From the NCBI GenBank assembly GCA_948474755.1, contig CAOLHI010004258.1:1-64000 (forward strand): a stretch of DNA of 64,000 nt. The letters run 5' to 3'. The translations under genes were made by a program, and so were the position numbers. The notes under the pieces were generated by a model. The model was not told the DNA's origin and made no database searches. It saw nothing but the letters and a program-made list of their open reading frames with translations. Source of the DNA: Ctenosaura bakeri (Eukaryota > Chordata > Lepidosauria > Squamata > Iguanidae). Below, in pieces: positions 33,055 to 42,798 of this stretch. The stretch's first letter is position 1, and the number at the start of each line of letters is the position of its first letter.

Positions 33055-36000
33055 GTATCTGTATTACTATCATGCATTGTAACAAATTTAAATGGCAAAA
33101 TGTTTTTTCATGGTCCTAAAAGTAGTTATTTTGGAATTCCCAGTGAATAAGGAGGGTGGACTTCAGAACAAATGGTCTCGTGAAATAGCATATGCAGAAA
33201 GAGGACACGAGAGATGGAAGATCTGGTCCTCCAGAACATGAGAGTTTCAGAGGTTTCATGCACTCCAACATTTCACAGGTGAACACTGAGACATTGCCAA
33301 GCAACATCAGAGATTGGCCAAGATGGCAAGAGTCATTCATAGGGAAGAACACACAAGCCAGAATTGGTTGTAGCAGTTTGTTTTCTCCTGAGCCTACTGG
33401 GAAGGGAAAGATTCCACTCCTACTCTCTTCTCCAACCTGCTGAGTTACTTGTGTGTAAACTACTTTCCCATTTGAACTCAGTTTGCAGCAATTAAAGTAA
33501 GCTGAGGACAAAGGGGTAAAGTTGTAAGTGGGGAGAGAACCCAGGATATTTTTAAAGCACCTGGAAAAAGTGGGGCAACCGAAGAACTGTCCTTGCCAAA
33601 CTGGAAGAATTGGAACGTATAGATTTAGTCCAACAGGTGAAAGGAACTTCATTCATAACATTGGGCTTAGAAACCATAATACAGATCTCAGAAACCTGAA
33701 AACTAGTTACAGGTGACCCTCAACATTCATAAGATCGCTGTGAAAGTAGAAAAACCGCAAATATTTACCACCACTTGAAAAGCCCCCACATACACTCTGC
33801 AGATGCAAAAATTTCCTCCTCACTCCTAGGCTGCCTCCACTGCACTTCCATTGCTTTTGGTTTCCAGGCCTTCCATCCTCTGCTTCTTAGGATGACAACA
33901 CTGCTGAAGAAATCTCCTTCAGTGTCATGATCTTTCTCTTGAGGAGAAAGAAGGATGCTGACACTACAGGAGACTTTTGGAGCTGCCATGGCAAGGCTGG
34001 ACCAGTGGCACTGGCAGCAGCTTGTCCTCCTCTCCCTCTTCTTTCCCACCAGCAGCCCATGGTGCGTGCTGTCTGTGACCCACACAGTGGCATACCAAGG
34101 GGGGGTGGGGAGGCAGGGCTGCCTGGGCAGCTGGTTTTGGGGGTGGTGCCAGGCCACGCTCCACACTCTGGCAGATATCCAGCAACTAGATGGGCACTGG
34201 AGCCTCCCGAACAGGTCTGCTGCAGGGGTATGCCACTCCGGGAAAGGGGCTGCCCTTCCACCCCTCTCCACCTCTCCTCTCCTTCTGTCCCTGTCAATCT
34301 GGAGTCATACCTGTTTCCAGTCAAAGCAGCAGAGCTGACACCAGCAGACCTCTGGGTTGAGCAAAGGAGGAGGGAGGGAGAAAAGGAGGAGAGGAGGGGA
34401 GGGGAGGTGGGGAGGGGCGCCCACCTTCCCCCCTCACCTCCAAGACTGGGGATGAGCCCAGCCCAGCCGACCCTCAGAGGAAGAGGTGGGGGGGGAAGAG
34501 AGAGATAGAAGGGGGCTGCTTACCACTGCAGAAATGCTGGTGTGTCTCTGAGCATATGCAGAGCACTCCCTCCGTGTGCATACACCCAGAGCCCAATCAC
34601 CCAATGCCAATTGAGCAGTTTTTATTTGGTATTTTGGATAGCTCCTCTCTCCCCTGAGGAGGCAGCAAGCTCAGGGACCACCCCCTTGCACCAAATTCAG
34701 GGACCGCCCCCAAGCGGCAAACTCAGGGATTGCCCTAGCGATGCCACTGGACCCACGTGACTTCTGCCTGCTGCTCGCCTGCCTTCTCCCTCTCCCATCT
34801 GCTTGCTTTCTCTCTTGCTAGCTGGCTTTCTCTGTTTACTTCCCTCAGTCCCTGTGTGCTGCTCGCTGGGTGAATCCCCTCCCTACTGCCTCTGCAAAGA
34901 TAATATTTGCAACAGTGTCATCATCATAGGAGGCTGAGGCAGGAAGGCTTGGAGACCAACGGAGGAAGCAAATATGTGGATTCAAATTTGTGAAAATAAA
35001 ACTTGAGAAAGTTGGAGGGCTGGGCCTATATACAATTGTGGCTTTTAGGAGCCCCAAGCCTACAGCCTAGTAACATAAAATCTCTCTTCATACGCAACTC
35101 ACTGGAAAGGGCCTTCCCTGATTAGCATGGAAGTGTAAAAAGAAGGATCCTGTGTGTGAACTACAATTTACAAGTAACATAGTTACCAATAACAAGTTAC
35201 TTTTTTGACAATAAGGATGTAACCAAGGTGCATTTCGAAAAAGTTAGATGATAAGTAGGAAGGAAGCCAATGAGTAAGATTGATATTTATTTTTCAAAGT
35301 TGTTTTTCAAGGACATCAAATGCATTTTGAAAGGAGTTTTTTTCACATTTTATGCCACTGTAATGCTTTGTTGAGCTAGGAGCAGGGAGATCCAAAATTC
35401 AAATCCACAGTCATGAGTACTCATCAGCTCTCAGGCTAACCAACTTAGGGAGGTTGTGAGGATAAAATGCATTATGTATGTTCCTTCAAGTTGCCTCTCA
35501 GCAGATGGGATCTGGTGCCTTTAGGATTTTTAGGCCCTAACATGTATTGCTGTTGTTGTTGTTGTTGTTGTTGTTGTTGTGTGCTTTAAAGTCATTTCTG
35601 ACTACGGCAATGCCAAGGGAAATCTGTCACAAGGTTTTCTGGGGCTGAGTATGTGCGACACACCCATAGTTGCCTAATGGCTTTCCATGGCCAAGTGGAG
35701 AATTCAATCTCCAGGGTCCAATGCTAAAATCATTAGACTATGCTGGCTCCCAATGTATTGCCTCTCCTTTAAAATAATTTAGAGGAAGGAATAAAAATTA
35801 TTTACAGAAAGGAATAAAAATGTAGCACATCCTTCTGGCTTGCAGAAGATACAGACAAAACTTGATTTCTCCACTGCATCTTGTGAAAGAAATGTATCTT
35901 GTTGCACCAGAAGCTGACTTTTGATGACTTTTGACTTTTTTTTATGACCTGTCACAGTGACCAGTCACAGAGGTACTTACTGTGCTTGGGCTGGATCACA

Positions 36001-39000
36001 TCAAAGTACACATCAAAAGTGCTTTGATATAGAAAATCAATGTTACCAGGGGATTCTTCACTTTGGTCTCTAATCTTCCTTATAAATCTGAGTAAGGCAG
36101 TGTGAAGTTATGTAATACAGCCATAGCTATCAGTATCCTGAAAAACAGGGCTGCTAGGTGATCTTGCATATGTATACCAGATAATAAACCCTATTGGGCT
36201 TCAGGAGGCCTATTTTCGAAAAGGGATGTAAAGAATATTTGGAAGAAATTTTAAAAAAAAAAAAAAAAGGTTTGAAAGAGAGGTTTTTCAGCTGTTAGGT
36301 AACTCAGAAATGGAGAATCATAGACAAGCAATAAATACAGAGTTTGGGACTAATTCTGCATGAAATTTTTTTGGTCACAGAAAAGGGGATTTTCTGCCCA
36401 GAAAACAAATTTACTACATCAAAAACACATCTTTTTGTGCACAGAAAATGACATATCTGACCAAAAATTGCTGTTTTCTGTGCAAGGAGCTTGTTGTCTA
36501 TGCAGAAAATGGTAGTCAGACACCTAGATAGAATTTTGAATGGGGAGAGGGAGAAGGAGAGGGAATAGTTATTTTATTTTATTTTTTTAAAAAACTATTT
36601 AACAAATTTATTGACAACAGTCAAAGCAGAGAATCAAATACATGAGAAAAATGCAAATGAAAAATACATTAGAGGCTTATGATTAAGGTGAGACAACAGA
36701 GGGATCAGCACACCAAAAAACAGGGATGGGACAAATCCAGAATTTTCCGCATCCAGATCTGGATCCGAATCCCTGGAAGGTTCTGGGAATCCATGAATCT
36801 CACAAATCTCAAATCTTTTGAATCCTTTTTCTAAAAAAAGGGTTTAAAAGGCAAGGGAAATAAAGGGCAAGACACACTCTCTCAGCCTTAGCAAAAGCCT
36901 AGGCAAAGGCAAACCTCCCTCTGAAGAAATGTGGCCAGGACAATTGTCATAGTTTTGCCTCAGGATCTCCCCAGATCGAAAATGACATGAAGGCCCTTTC
37001 TGCACAGGCAGGAAAACGTGGATTAATCTCCCATTTTCATGCCTGTGTAAACAGGGCCACATACTTCAGTTGAGAGCTAATCCAGGTCAAAACTGACTTT
37101 TCTTTGAATAGCTCCTTATGGCATCCTGAGGGTTTGCAGTTTGATGATGCACCAGCACACTTTGGCAGAGAAGGCTGTGACATCTTGTAAAACTGGAGAC
37201 CTCAGAATTGTGTTTGAAAGAGCTTTGCAAGGGAGCTGTGCAAAGAGATGTTTCAGCTGTCCTTGAAATCTCAATCCTGTAGCTTCCAGTCAATTGCTGA
37301 ACTTAAGTATTAAATGTTCAATTTAAATATCCTAGAATACAACCTCAGATGTAATTTCTGAAATTGTTAACTAAGGTCATTATTACTCCAAGGGAAAAAT
37401 TCACCTGCTTGTCATCTCCTCTTGTGTGTCTAGTCTCCCAAATTTTTAGGCATCCCGGTCTCCAACAAACTATTTGGGTGGTGGATTCGAAAGATTCGGT
37501 TTGCCTATTTTGGCACAGGGATTTGGATTGGCGAATCTAGAATCCCTGCCAAGGATTTGGTTGGCCCATCCCTACCAAAAAACCCTTCCAGAAGTGGGTT
37601 TGATGAATAGGTAAATGCAAGAGACCAGCATTTATTGACAAGAGTCCACAAAGGGAGACCAAGATGTGATAAAAGGGTCACTACTAATAAGTCTTTCAAT
37701 CACTTTCATGGTATGTGATAATTTTTCCATGAGAAGTGAGTCCAATACTTTCTTCTACTGATCTTCCATGGGGATTAAAATTTGTTTCCACTGTTTCATT
37801 CGGTCATTCAAGTAGCAACCAGAAAAAAAGTAGTAATTTCTTTATACTGTAATTTCTTCTTGTCCTTAATAAAGAGGAATAATAATATCATGCCCTTACA
37901 GTAATGAATTTCTTGCTTAGTTTGTGTGGATATCTGTTTTAAAAATTTGTTTCCTAAGATTCTGCAGCAGGTTGTGGCAATCAATCCATATATGGATATA
38001 AGTACCCTTTCAGCCACAACTTTTTCAACATACTGGGATAAGGTCCTTTACAAATCTAACTAGTTTCTCAGAGTTTAGATACCTTATAGACAACCTTAAG
38101 CACATTTTCCTTGGTGACAGCAGATTTAGACGTAAAGGGCACAAAGGTCCAAATACACCAGTCACTGTCTGAGATTTTTATTGCTAAGTCTGTTTCTCAG
38201 ACATGTTTCACATTCGGTCCCTCATCATAAGTTGAACTTATTAACCATTCATAAATTTTGGTCTCAGCTCCTTTTATCAGTTTCAATACATAGTGATTCA
38301 AAAGTAGTCAAAGAGCATGGATTTTTGCCTTTAGGAACTAAGTCCTTAGCAAAAGTAATGACTTGGTCTATTTTATTGTGTTTTAAATGCCTTTTTAATG
38401 CTGATTTAACTTTTGTTTTGCAAAAAAGTTAGTTTAATTATATTTTGCCTTTTGTATTAAGAGATCTTTTTAAAAACTAGCTTGGGTTTTTAAAGGTGTT
38501 GTGCGCTACCTTGGGTTCTGTACTGGGAGAAAGGCAGGATATAAATTAATTTAAAAAATAAATAAATAGTCACTGTGTCATGGCTATACTCCATCTCTCG
38601 TTCTGACCCTCAAAACCCACTTAAAAATCCAGCCAGTTGCACCAAAGGACAGAGTTCTCAGGGGCTGACATGCAGAGTCCTGAAGGATTGTATGTCCAGC
38701 CACTTCCACGCAGTGGGCAGTGGCAAAGAAACTAAAAGCAGGCACCCCTGCAGAGTATTGTTACAACTCACTGATATAGAGCTGCTTACTGGCAGGAATT
38801 GGCTTGATGGGTCATTCTTCAGCCCCCCATTTACCCGTGCTAGTGTGGCTAGCTAGATTTCAGAAGTATTTGTTATTGTGGCAATATTTCCCCAATTAGA
38901 AATGTAAATAGGAAATAGTTACAAGGTTGAAAATTTAATTTACAATATTGTAGTTAACAGCTGACATTTTTAGTGCAAAACCCTTCATTCATTTTCTGTG

Positions 39001-42000
39001 TAGAAAATATAACTTTTTTTGTGATCATAATTAGTTCCAAACAGCAACTAGGTTTCAGAAATGGCATAGTATTTGCTGATGTTCTCAGAGAGAAGAGAAA
39101 AAAAAATGGTGAAAGTATTCATTCTTACCCATGAAAATGAAATTTAGGAAGATTTGCATCTTACTTCTGAATAAATATGCATAAGATTGTGCTGAAAAAA
39201 CTATGAGCTGGGAAGATCCCAATTCACTTCAAAGCTTGTCTCAGCCACAACGAATCAAGGCTGCCTTAGACCATTTCCGCACTAGGCTGTTGTAGCGCTA
39301 TGATTCCACTTTCAACATCCTATGGAAGCTTGGGGTTTGTAATTTCTGGAGGGGCCGGCCAATGAGCCTCATTCTTCGCAGCTGCAACATTGGAGCAATA
39401 ATATTGCCTCAGCTTACATGGCTGGGAGAAGCATGACTGAAATGCTGCTTGTCAAATTCTGCTAACAATTCATGTTATTTAAGTGAATGAAAAGACCTTT
39501 TATTGATTCCATTCCAAGAAAAATCACTTTTTTGTGGCCTATACTGACTCACTGTATTCATCAATTTAGGTATTTGTATACCAGTGACTGAGAGTATTCT
39601 CACACCCCATATCCCAGCCCTGGAAGTACCTCCTCGCAACAAGAAAAATAATCATTATCCTACCAAGGACTTGGGTTGGCAGAATCTAGGGAAAGGACAA
39701 ACCAAGCTGACACACTTGAAAGGTAAGATTGTATTCCATGTTGTGGTTGTCTTCTTAAAAGGAAATGTTAAGAAATGTCATTATAGATGACAGAAAGTCT
39801 CATAAATTCCACATGGATCTTGCAGTAGTTGGAGGCCCTAACTCTCTTCTCTGTATGTTACTAGAGGAAGCTTCATCTGCTCTATGCACAACCTTCTCAT
39901 ATTGACATGGAAGGTCTGAAAATGAGGAATAACCACATTTGGCTGGACATGATTCCCTGTGACTGGAAGCCCTGGGGGTTCTCAGCATGTAGTTTTGAGT
40001 TTCTTTTACCACTCCTTTATTCTCTCACTTCTACTAAAAGTGAATCTATTTTCGTTTTTTGTGTTAGCTTAGTTCCCTTAGAGAATTTTCCTGTCTTAAT
40101 AGGATTCTTACAATAAAGTCTTAGGCCATTTCTGCACTACACTGTTATAGTACTATTATTCTACTTCCAACATCCTGTGGAATTCTGGGGTCTGTAGTCC
40201 ACTGAGGCCAAAGATGCCCCTCCCTAAACTGCAAACCCCAGGATTTCCATACAATACTGAAAGTGGAATAATAGCACTATAACAGTGTAGTGTGGAAATG
40301 GCCTTAGTTTGTTTCTTTAACCATTTGTATCTTTACTCCTTAAAAGGAATTGCTGTCCGTTGCACACATGCATGCTCCACCAAAACACACATTTTTCTAT
40401 AGTTGTTCTGCATGTATGGATTTTCACAGTGACAAATATTTGGAGTTTGGGTTGCACTCACATTTCAACTGTGTGCATTTTAATTCACCAAAATGCACCA
40501 CAAGTCTGAGAAACTTAAAGATATCCAAAGAAAGATGTCTTTGGTCCTATTTCAAATCTTGGGAGCTGTGAACTGAACATTTTCATAGCAAAATACAAAC
40601 CCCACAAATCTCCATCCCTAATGGTGAGATATGTTGTTTTCATATCCATATTATAGCAATTCTGTGTAAATTTGCAGCACATGCAATTTTTATGCAAAGC
40701 TGTGCTCACTTTTTCTTCTTTTTTGAGGGCAGTGGTGGGGCATTTTCACCTTTTTGGTGGTACACATACTTTTTTTCTTTCTTCTGGTTCTAACACATCT
40801 GGCTGCCCAGAGAAGGAAGGCAAGGAAAATGCCCTTTCATCTTCTTTCTGTCTTTGCTGGTTTACTCTGAGTAGAGATGTTCAAAATATGGCCCTAGAGT
40901 ACAATGCTGATCTCAGTCTATTCCGCCTAAACATTAGGAAGAATTTGTTGACTATGAGTGCTTTTCAACAGTGGAATAGACTGCCTCCAAAGGAGAGTGG
41001 TGGACTCTCCTTTGGGGGTTTTAAAACAGAGGTCGGATAGGCATCTTGCAGGAGTTGTTTGGCTATGTGTTCCTGCATGGCAATTTATTGGACTGGATGC
41101 CCTTGTGGTCCCTTCCTTCTCTGTGATTCTATGGGGAGGGACAGATCTCCATGGTTTGGGATGAAGAAAGCTTTGTAGTTCCTTTTTCCTACATTCAGAT
41201 TTTTAAAAAATCAAATCTAAAGTTTCCTTAGCATATGTGAGTTGCAGATTTTTTTAATACTTTGAAAGGGGACAAACAAAATTATTGCATTGGCCAAATT
41301 CACTAGCACAGTACTACTACGGCACAGTACTGACAACTCAAAGCTGAGTGGAATTACTGTGCATAGGACTCTTCTATGAGGCCACAGTCTTAAATGTACT
41401 TCCCAGGGTGATGGATGGATTGCTATCCAGTGGTGTCAGAGTACTTCCCTTTTCCCAATATCATTAAGTGATCTCTTCCCTAACACATCTTTCTTCAGTA
41501 GGTGGGATTGCCAGGCGAAAAACAGGCCAGGGCTCTCTGCTGGTTTTACTGAAGAGGGATTTTCATCAATTAGAGCCTGTGTGAGAAGCAAGACCTGCTG
41601 AATTCTCCTCTACTACACAGCCATTAATGAAGGAGCACTGTCTTGTTTTTTACCTGGCAAACTCAGCAACCTTCAGGGGGCATGGAACACTGAGTTTCAA
41701 CAAGGAAAGAAAGCCAGAAGAGATTGGGGAGAGAAATGAATTCCTGTGTTGCATAACTTAAAGGATCCTGAAGGAGATCCCAACTGGCTAGTTTTTCACC
41801 TCTGAACAGGATTACTCCTATTAGTGGAGGAGGCTGCATTGCAAAATTCTGTTGCAGGTCTTAGTTGCAATACAGGGATCCCCTTTTATCTGTGGTCTTG
41901 CTTTCCATGGTTTTAGTTTTCCACAGTCTGGAAATATAAAATGGAAAATGCCAGCACCCACAGAATTCTGGCATCAGTGAAAGTAACCCTCTAGCTTCCC

Positions 42001-42798
42001 TCTGTCATAGAGAGGCTTCATACTACCTGAAGTATGAAGCTAGAGAGTTCAGTACTATCTACAATTTCAGGTAGTCACAGGTGGTCTTGGAACATATCCT
42101 TCACGAATAAGGGGGAATTACTTTACCATAAACTGAATTTGTTATATAGGCTATGAACCATGGAAACCATGTACTGAACTTTATCAGAATGTATTTGGAA
42201 AGTTGTATTTAAGCCCCTTCCTTGCTATTCACTTGGGCTTTTATGATTGTTACACACAGTCTATGGAATGATCTGTTGAGGGTAGTTAATTTGGCCCCTC
42301 TTCTATTTCCATTTTGCTAGTAGCAAAGACTAACAGGCAGTTGGAATTTAACTGTAGACTAATTCATGGGAATTATTTTTTTCTTTGTCATCACTCATTA
42401 TTTCATTGAGTTTAATATACTTTTATGTCTCATAATTTTATTTCAGTGTTACTGTTGCTACTGCTCTGACTGCCATTTTTGACAAAAAGGCCTGACATAT
42501 GAGTAATAAATCCATATTAACTAACTTCATGTGGTCATTTTCCTTAGGTCATGAAGGAGATCCCTGCTTAAGGTCTTCTGATTGCAGTGAGGGTTTTTGC
42601 TGTGCCCGCCACTTCTGGACCAAAATTTGTAAGCCCGTGTTGCACCAGGGAGAAGTGTGCACCAAACAGCGCAAGAAAGGTTCCCATGGCTTGGAGATTT
42701 TCCAGCGCTGTGACTGTGCCAAAGGGCTATCTTGCAAAATCTGGAAAGATGCCACCTATTCTTCAAAAGCAAGACTTCATGTATGCCAGAAGATCTGA
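32904..42798 (+). CDS. DKK2: Dickkopf-related protein 2, partial (exons 2-4; first exon outside window)
   Basis: Secreted Wnt antagonist/modulator that binds LRP5/6 and Kremen at the cell surface. The CDS is join(32904..33054, 39570..39722, 42548..42798), 555 nt including the TGA stop, or 184 residues. In order it holds the N-terminal cysteine-rich domain (ten Cys, starting AYPC and completed by the first codons of exon 3), a linker with VTESILTPHIPAL and DLGWQNLG, and the C-terminal colipase-like domain (ten Cys, HEGDPCLRSS to HVCQKI). The near-identity of these blocks to mammalian DKK2, from memory, separates it from DKK1 and DKK4. Every exon starts after AG and the two internal exons end before GT. 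All junctions are phase 1, each splitting a Gly codon. Human DKK2 is about 259 residues, so about 74 (signal peptide and N-terminal tail) are missing because exon 1 lies to the left. No frameshift or stop is seen. Confidence 0.96.
33257..33620 (-). mobile_element. TIR element, 'ACCCTCCAA' family, copy 5, reverse
   Basis: Reverse complement of the full-length copies: cactccaacatttcacaggt, ttgccaagcaacatcagag, gaagaacacacaag, gtaagctgaggacaaagggg, and a degraded end ttggaacgtat. Confidence 0.75.
34085..34749. mobile_element. Non-autonomous hAT element nested in Tigger-like copy
   Basis: 665 bp with inverted ends CAGTGGCATACCAAGGG and CCCTAGCGATGCCACTG (14 of 17 match). Flanked by 8-bp duplications GACCCACA (34077-34084) and GACCCACG (34750-34757). 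GC-rich inside, with a G-quadruplex motif and a direct repeat (tcagggaccrccccc). No transposase. Confidence 0.85.
34396..34417 (+). other. G-quadruplex-forming motif
   Basis: Four G4 runs with loops A, AGGT and A on the sense strand of DKK2 intron 2, so both DNA and pre-mRNA could fold. Sits in the nested hAT element. Confidence 0.75.
35551..35752 (-). mobile_element. Sauria SINE, copy 4, with exact target duplication
   Basis: The reverse-strand SINE begins (as read on +) with a TTG/GTT microsatellite tail, then gtgtgctttaaagtcatttc, ggggctgagtatgtg, and ends gactatgctggctccc. Flanked by a 9-bp duplication ATGTATTGC at 35542-35550 and 35753-35761. Confidence 0.9.
36350..36520. repeat. Unclassified palindromic TTTTCTGTGCAGAAAA repeat, best copy
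   Basis: attctgcatgaaatttttt, ttttctgcccagaaaaca, ttttgtgcacagaaaatgac, gctgttttctgtgcaagg and atgcagaaaatgg: five half-palindromes in about 170 bases. Confidence 0.5.
36865..36995 (+). mobile_element. Sauria SINE central and 3' part, long form
   Basis: gacacactctctcagcctta, gcaaaggcaaacctccctct, gaagaaatgtggccaggaca and aaaatgacatgaaggc. It keeps the central 'ggcaaacctcctctga' block that the other SINE copies in this window lack. Confidence 0.6.
37040..37240. mobile_element. Degraded palindromic MITE
   Basis: ccttatggcatcctgagggt with tgcagtttgatgatgcacca, then cactttggcagagaaggc. It resembles the 'attccactttaactgcca' family at 22.4 kb, heavily decayed. Confidence 0.4.
38370..38568 (+). 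mobile_element. L2-type LINE 3' tail
   Basis: Ends gcgctaccttgggttctgta, ctgggagaaaggcaggatat, aaattaattt and AAATA repeats, the L2 terminus. Confidence 0.65.
39269..39350. mobile_element. Hairpin MITE family A, half copy
   Basis: gaccatttccgcactaggct then gattccactttcaacatcct. Only the left arm is present. It lies about 220 bases before DKK2 exon 3. Confidence 0.7.
39570..39722 (+). CDS. DKK2: DKK2 exon 3: linker between the two cysteine-rich domains
   Basis: The 153-nt exon completes a Gly codon, supplies the last Cys of domain 1 (ICIPVTES), and carries the linker to LTHLKG, ending with the first base of a Gly codon. The acceptor TTTAG is at 39565-39569 and the donor GTAAGA at 39723. The segment between HIPAL and DLGWQNLG is the least conserved part of the protein. 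It looks one residue shorter than the human sequence as I recall it. Confidence 0.93.
40124..40303. mobile_element. Hairpin MITE family A, complete copy
   Basis: GGCCATTTCTGCACTACACT to AGTGTAGTGTGGAAATGGCC, 180 bp, flanked by TTA at 40121-40123 and 40304-40306. Confidence 0.9.
40915..41135 (+). mobile_element. CR1-type LINE 3' end
   Basis: aacattaggaagaatttgtt, cagtggaatagactgcctcc, ttggactggatgcccttgtg and the terminal tgattctatgg are CR1 3' motifs. It is followed by no poly(A), as expected for CR1. Confidence 0.8.
41873..42123. mobile_element. Tigger-like MITE, copy 3
   Basis: Ends CAGGGATCCCCTTTTATCTG and cgaataagggggaattactt, inverted partners with TA on either side (41871-41872, 42124-42125). 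An internal ttcatact / agtatgaa stem lies near 42010-42045. Confidence 0.7.
42548..42798 (+). CDS. DKK2: DKK2 exon 4: C-terminal colipase-fold domain and stop
   Basis: Terminal coding exon of 251 nt, from the completed Gly codon to TGA. It encodes HEGDPC, SEGFCCARHFW, KICKPVLHQGEVC, QRCDCAKGLSC and HVCQKI, ten cysteines in all. In the DKK family this domain binds LRP5/6 propeller domains and Kremen. The acceptor is TTCCTTAG at 42540-42547. The KICKPVLHQGEVCTKQRKKG stretch matches the highly conserved core, and no substitution of a cysteine is seen. Confidence 0.96.

Larger units (their letters stand above)
33710..35030. mobile_element. Tigger-like element with a nested hAT, copy 2
   Basis: The left end CAGGTGACCCTCAACATTCA follows TA (33708-33709). 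The right end gagaaagttggagggctggg is its degraded inverted partner, next to TATA at about 35028. Without the 665-bp hAT insert and its duplication it would be about 650 bp. No transposase frame; the long open frames here lie in GC-rich non-coding DNA. Confidence 0.7.
36721..37574. mobile_element. hAT element, CAGGGATGGG ends, copy 2 with internal insertion
   Basis: Ends CAGGGATGGG/CCCATCCCTA and an exact 8-bp duplication CCAAAAAA (36713-36720, 37575-37582). It aligns in reverse to 6830-7105, except that about 620 bases (roughly 36848-37465) separate the two halves. The insert holds a Sauria SINE part and a degraded palindromic MITE. Confidence 0.85.
33055..39569 (+). other. DKK2: DKK2 intron 2
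   Basis: A 6515-bp intron bounded by GTATCT and TTTAG. It holds a TIR element (33257-33620), a Tigger-like element with nested hAT (33710-35030), a Sauria SINE (35551-35752), a hAT with an internal insertion (36721-37574), an L2 tail and a MITE half. No further exon is seen. Confidence 0.9.
39723..42547 (+). other. DKK2: DKK2 intron 3
   Basis: A 2825-bp intron bounded by GTAAGA and CCTTAG. It contains a complete hairpin MITE (40124-40303), a CR1 tail (about 40915-41135) and a Tigger-like element (41873-42123). Confidence 0.9.

Noticed and set aside
33927..34508. 193-codon open frame and several overlapping frames
   Set aside because: GC-rich interior of a nested hAT element. Low stop frequency follows from base composition, and frames are open on both strands at once.
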